Shown here in pieces: positions 61,223 to 64,000 of a stretch of 64,000 nt of DNA. A program made the translations under genes and the position numbers. Source of the DNA: Cytophagales bacterium (GTDB taxonomy: Bacteria > Bacteroidota > Bacteroidia > Cytophagales > Spirosomataceae). Within the stretch, counting starts at the first letter, position 1; each line of letters begins with the position of its first letter. The DNA is taken from assembly GCA_024742395.1 (NCBI GenBank), contig JANSYO010000017.1:1-64000 (forward strand), in the 5' to 3' direction. The notes under the pieces are model-generated. The model made no database searches, was not told where the DNA came from, and saw nothing but the letters and a program-made list of their open reading frames with translations.

Positions 61223-63115
61223 TTGTTAAAACAACTCGTAAATAAGCTTGGCCTATTCATTTATGCCCTGATTTTGCTGTTTGTCTCTCAGACGGCTTCG
61301 GCACAGCTTAGAGTAAACGTAGAACTCGCTGTTCCACTTTTGATAGAAGAAAGTGGTCTGTATTTTGCCGCAGATTTTAATGACTGGAACGCAGGTGACC
61401 CGGAGTACCAACTCCAACGTATAGACGACACCCATTACACAGCTTACTTTAATGAGGTTCCTGAATTTTTCGAATATAAATTCACCCAGGGAAGCTGGAC
61501 CACCGCTGAAGGTACGCCTGCGGGACAGCCCTTCCCGAACAGAATCTACTCTGCTGGTGGAAATGAAATAAATTGCAGCATTGTAGGCTGGGAAAAGCAA
61601 ATTGAATATGAGATATCGGTGGTAAGTATTCCGGAAAATACGCCGCATGACGCTCAGATATTTATAGCCGGTAATTTCAATAACTGGCAAACAAACAATG
61701 AATCCTACAGGTTAAGGAAAACCATCGATGGCTCGTATAGAGTTCGTATTTTCACCGATATCAATGAGCTTGAATTTAAATTTACCCGGGGAAACTGGGA
61801 ATCTGTAGAAGCCAGACCAAGCGGAAAAGCCAGACCAAACAGAACACTTATCAGAAGTAAAACGGAAGATTCTACTACCTTGACCTTTACTATTGAAGGT
61901 TGGGAAGACTTAAACGGTACGTTGAGTTTTTACTCCTTTTATGACTTGCTTCTCCTTTTTTCGGTCTTTCAGGGCATTCTATTAATGATAGCCATCCCTA
62001 CCCTGCAGTCTAACAACACTGACGCCAATAAATGGTTGTTACTAACCATAGGACTTTCGTCTTTCTCCATACTTTTTTACGTCTTATCTAATTATAATAA
62101 CGCTGTACAGAGCTTCCCTAAAATACTTTTCCTCTCTGATTTTGTCTTGTTTCTGTATGCCCCATTGTATTATTTCTATCTAAGGAAACTGCTATTCAAC
62201 GCCAGGCATTTGCCTTCAAGGTGGTATTTGCATTTTATCCCTTTCTTAGTTCAGGTTTTGGTATATCTTCCTTTCTTTTTGCAGTCTGATAAGGGTATGC
62301 TAGAGAAAATCATGAATCAGGAATATACCCTGGTTATCATTTTCTTAGCCACAGGATTAGCCGGTTTAATCTGGAACATTTATTACTGGAACCTCTTCAG
62401 AAAATCTATCAATGCTTACAGCGAGCAGTACCAAACCAATTTTAGTTTTGAACAAAACCTGAGTTACCTCAATACGGTATCTATTATACAATTCATTTGC
62501 CTGGCGGTGTGGGCCATGTTCTTTTTGGTTTTCGGATTGAGCCAAATATCAGACTTTGACACAGTTACCCTTCAGGAAAACTTTATTGACCTTATTTGGC
62601 TGGCTTTTTCTGTAATCACTTATTTTCTTGGCTATTTTGCCATTCATCAACCAGAGACATTCAAAGCGGAGCCAAGCAACATATCCATATTTGATGATAT
62701 TTTAGAAACGAAGGTTTCCCAAAAGATCTTGGAAGTGGAAACCGAAAAATCTGAGGCCGAGTCAAAAGCTACGCTTGAACCCATAATAAAAGATCTTGAG
62801 AAAAACCTCATTGAAAACAAGCCATATATCAATCCAAAATTAAGTTTGAGTGAACTGGCACAGCAAATTAATACTCAGCCACATTTACTCTCAAAAGCCA
62901 TTAATGAGCATTATCAAAAGAACTTCTTTGACCTGATCAATGGATACAGAATTGATGAGTTTAAAAGATTGGCTCATCAATCCAAATATCAGCATTTGAC
63001 ACTGCTGGCCCTGGCTTTTGAGGTTGGTTTCAATTCGAAAACCGCCTTCAACCGCTCCTTCAAGAAAATCACAGGAATCACTCCGAAAGAGTATTTTGAG
63101 CAAGCAAAAAAATAG
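61223..63115 (+). CDS. Sensor-AraC hybrid: tandem CBM-like domains, seven membrane helices, AraC HTH
   Basis: 630 residues with a TTG start directly after the parC stop; no in-frame ATG fits the signal peptide (LGLFIYALILLFVSQTASAQ). Two E-set/glycogen-binding-like modules follow: LYFAADFNDWNAGDPEYQL with FFEYKFTQGSWTTAEG, then IFIAGNFNNWQTNNESYRL with LEFKFTRGNWESVEA. Seven hydrophobic helices run from about 235 to 475. The C-terminal AraC/XylS HTH is YINPKLSLSELAQQINTQPH, FNSKTAFNRSFKKITGITPK. It probably senses a periplasmic carbohydrate-like ligand and binds DNA in the cytoplasm. Confidence 0.8.
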   Translation: MLKQLVNKLGLFIYALILLFVSQTASAQLRVNVELAVPLLIEESGLYFAADFNDWNAGDPEYQLQRIDDTHYTAYFNEVPEFFEYKFTQGSWTTAEGTPAGQPFPNRIYSAGGNEINCSIVGWEKQIEYEISVVSIPENTPHDAQIFIAGNFNNWQTNNESYRLRKTIDGSYRVRIFTDINELEFKFTRGNWESVEARPSGKARPNRTLIRSKTEDSTTLTFTIEGWEDLNGTLSFYSFYDLLLLFSVFQGILLMIAIPTLQSNNTDANKWLLLTIGLSSFSILFYVLSNYNNAVQSFPKILFLSDFVLFLYAPLYYFYLRKLLFNARHLPSRWYLHFIPFLVQVLVYLPFFLQSDKGMLEKIMNQEYTLVIIFLATGLAGLIWNIYYWNLFRKSINAYSEQYQTNFSFEQNLSYLNTVSIIQFICLAVWAMFFLVFGLSQISDFDTVTLQENFIDLIWLAFSVITYFLGYFAIHQPETFKAEPSNISIFDDILETKVSQKILEVETEKSEAESKATLEPIIKDLEKNLIENKPYINPKLSLSELAQQINTQPHLLSKAINEHYQKNFFDLINGYRIDEFKRLAHQSKYQHLTLLALAFEVGFNSKTAFNRSFKKITGITPKEYFEQAKK

Positions 63116-63201
63116 GCTGTGCCCTTGTTCCGGATTTAACTTACCTCTCTGGATGCCCTCTTTCTTTATCCCCTATTATGATTTATCTTGCATTACAACC
63201 T

Positions 63202-64000
63202 ATGGATACAATTATGAAAGTTCTGGATCAGCCCTATACTCTTAGCCAAAAGCAAATAGAATTTTATCAGGAAAATAAATACATAAAACTTAAAGATGTT
63301 TTTGATGCCGAAACCTTGGCTCATTTTAAAGAAGTAATAGAAAGAAAAGTAAGTGATTTAAGCACCCAAAGTCTTCCAATGGAAGAAAGAGATACTTACA
63401 GTAAAGCCTTTCTTCAAATAATGAATTTATGGAGGGAGTCTGAAGAGGTTAAACAGTTTGTTTTCGGAAAAAGGCTGGCTGGTATTGCCACTCAGCTTAT
63501 GCAAACTACCGGAGCCAGATTATATCATGACCAGGCACTTTTTAAAGAACCCGGCGGTGGTTTTACTCCCTGGCATGCAGATCAGTACTACTGGCCGCTT
63601 GCTTCTGACCACACTGTGACTGCATGGGTACCTTTACAAGCTGTTCCTATCAAAATGGGTCCGCTGGAATTTTCAGCCAAAAGTCATTTGCTTCAAGATG
63701 GGCGGAACCTCAAAATATCTGATGACAGCGAACAGATTATCGCCAAAAAGCTAAGATTGGGAGATTTTGATAAAGTGGTAGAACCTTTTGAACTGGGAGA
63801 AGTCAGCTTTCACAGTGGCTGGATATTTCACAGAGCCGGAGCCAATACCACAAATCAGATGCGAAGTGTGATGACCATTATTTATATGGATAAAGACATG
63901 AAACTTAAGCAGCCGGAAAATGAAAATCAGCAGCTGGATTGGGACACCTGGTGTCCGGGAGCCAAAGTAGGCCAAATCATCGACAGCCCATTAAACCCTG
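63202..64000 (+). CDS. Phytanoyl-CoA dioxygenase (PhyH) family protein, 3' end outside window
   Basis: The open frame runs from ATG 63202 to the last base of the window (266 codons; Met5 at 63214 is an alternative start), so the gene is truncated by the window edge. Visible motifs: FKEPGGGFTPWHADQYYWPL with H125 and D127 as iron ligands, AWVPLQAVPIKMGPLEFSAK, and SFHSGWIFHRAGAN with the distal His (H204 or H210) and the 2-oxoglutarate-binding RSVMT segment. The GGGFTPWHADQYYW block is a strong PhyH signature. Substrate unknown. Confidence 0.8.
   Translation, partial: MDTIMKVLDQPYTLSQKQIEFYQENKYIKLKDVFDAETLAHFKEVIERKVSDLSTQSLPMEERDTYSKAFLQIMNLWRESEEVKQFVFGKRLAGIATQLMQTTGARLYHDQALFKEPGGGFTPWHADQYYWPLASDHTVTAWVPLQAVPIKMGPLEFSAKSHLLQDGRNLKISDDSEQIIAKKLRLGDFDKVVEPFELGEVSFHSGWIFHRAGANTTNQMRSVMTIIYMDKDMKLKQPENENQQLDWDTWCPGAKVGQIIDSPLNP

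Overview
The window looks like a chromosomal segment of a Bacteroidota bacterium, most likely a marine or soil member of the Cytophagales. The evidence is indirect. There are many very large exported proteins ending in Bacteroidota-type C-terminal modules (3-coathanger-stack-like tails, GEVED-like domain), abundant LytTR regulators and YehU-type kinases, families largely confined to this phylum (DUF2200, an RluA-associated N-terminal domain, a sensor fused to an AraC domain), -7 boxes of the TAnnTTTG type, and poor Shine-Dalgarno sequences. I saw no rRNA, tRNA, CRISPR array, insertion sequence or prophage.

Layout. 1-6.1 kb: the end of a radical SAM gene, a stand-alone LytTR regulator, and a 1469-residue exported beta-propeller-type protein. 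The regulator and the large gene share a 40-bp element placed exactly 44 bp upstream of each ATG. 6.1-9.5 kb: cupin, c-type haem DUF3365 protein, Dps (with a CRP-type palindrome at its promoter), fatty acid desaturase. 9.5-17.5 kb: serine hydrolase lipoprotein, M43-like metalloprotease, a second lone LytTR regulator and a repeat-rich exported protein, then a NarX/NarL-like pair encoded convergently. 17.8-24.8 kb: PQQ-type sugar dehydrogenase, a beta-helix-like surface protein, a lipoprotein, and an operon of a response regulator and a TPR histidine kinase. 24.8-33 kb: metabolic and small conserved genes, an orphan N-terminal domain of an RluA-type protein, one disrupted exported gene, OmpA and a PhyH dioxygenase. 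33.3-35.7 kb: a tight operon (FAD oxidoreductase, HMA-like protein, methyltransferase) divergent from a Fur-family gene, with three matching operator-like repeats between them. 35.7-43 kb: hydrolases, DUF1826, DUF1330, TetR and Crp/Fnr regulators with recognisable palindromes, an SDR and an SMR exporter.

43.2-46.0 kb is a distinctly AT-rich island with two genes: a DUF4297/Cap4-type nuclease and an SMC-like ATPase with a zinc hook. It resembles a Lamassu-type anti-phage system but has no LmuC-like middle gene, and it is the best candidate here for a poorly described system.

46.2-64 kb: DUF1801, a membrane-anchored winged-helix regulator, exported proteins, a 1021-residue paralogue of the 19.6-kb surface protein sitting behind its own YehU/YehT-like two-component system, MiaE-like tRNA hydroxylase, a NagB-family pseudogene coupled to a glycosyltransferase, topoisomerase IV subunit A followed at once by a sensor-AraC hybrid with a TTG start, and a PhyH dioxygenase cut by the window end.

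The main theme is surface and export: large secreted proteins, each close to a dedicated regulator. Gene starts were moved from the longest open frame wherever a signal peptide, ATG or ribosome site pointed to an internal start.
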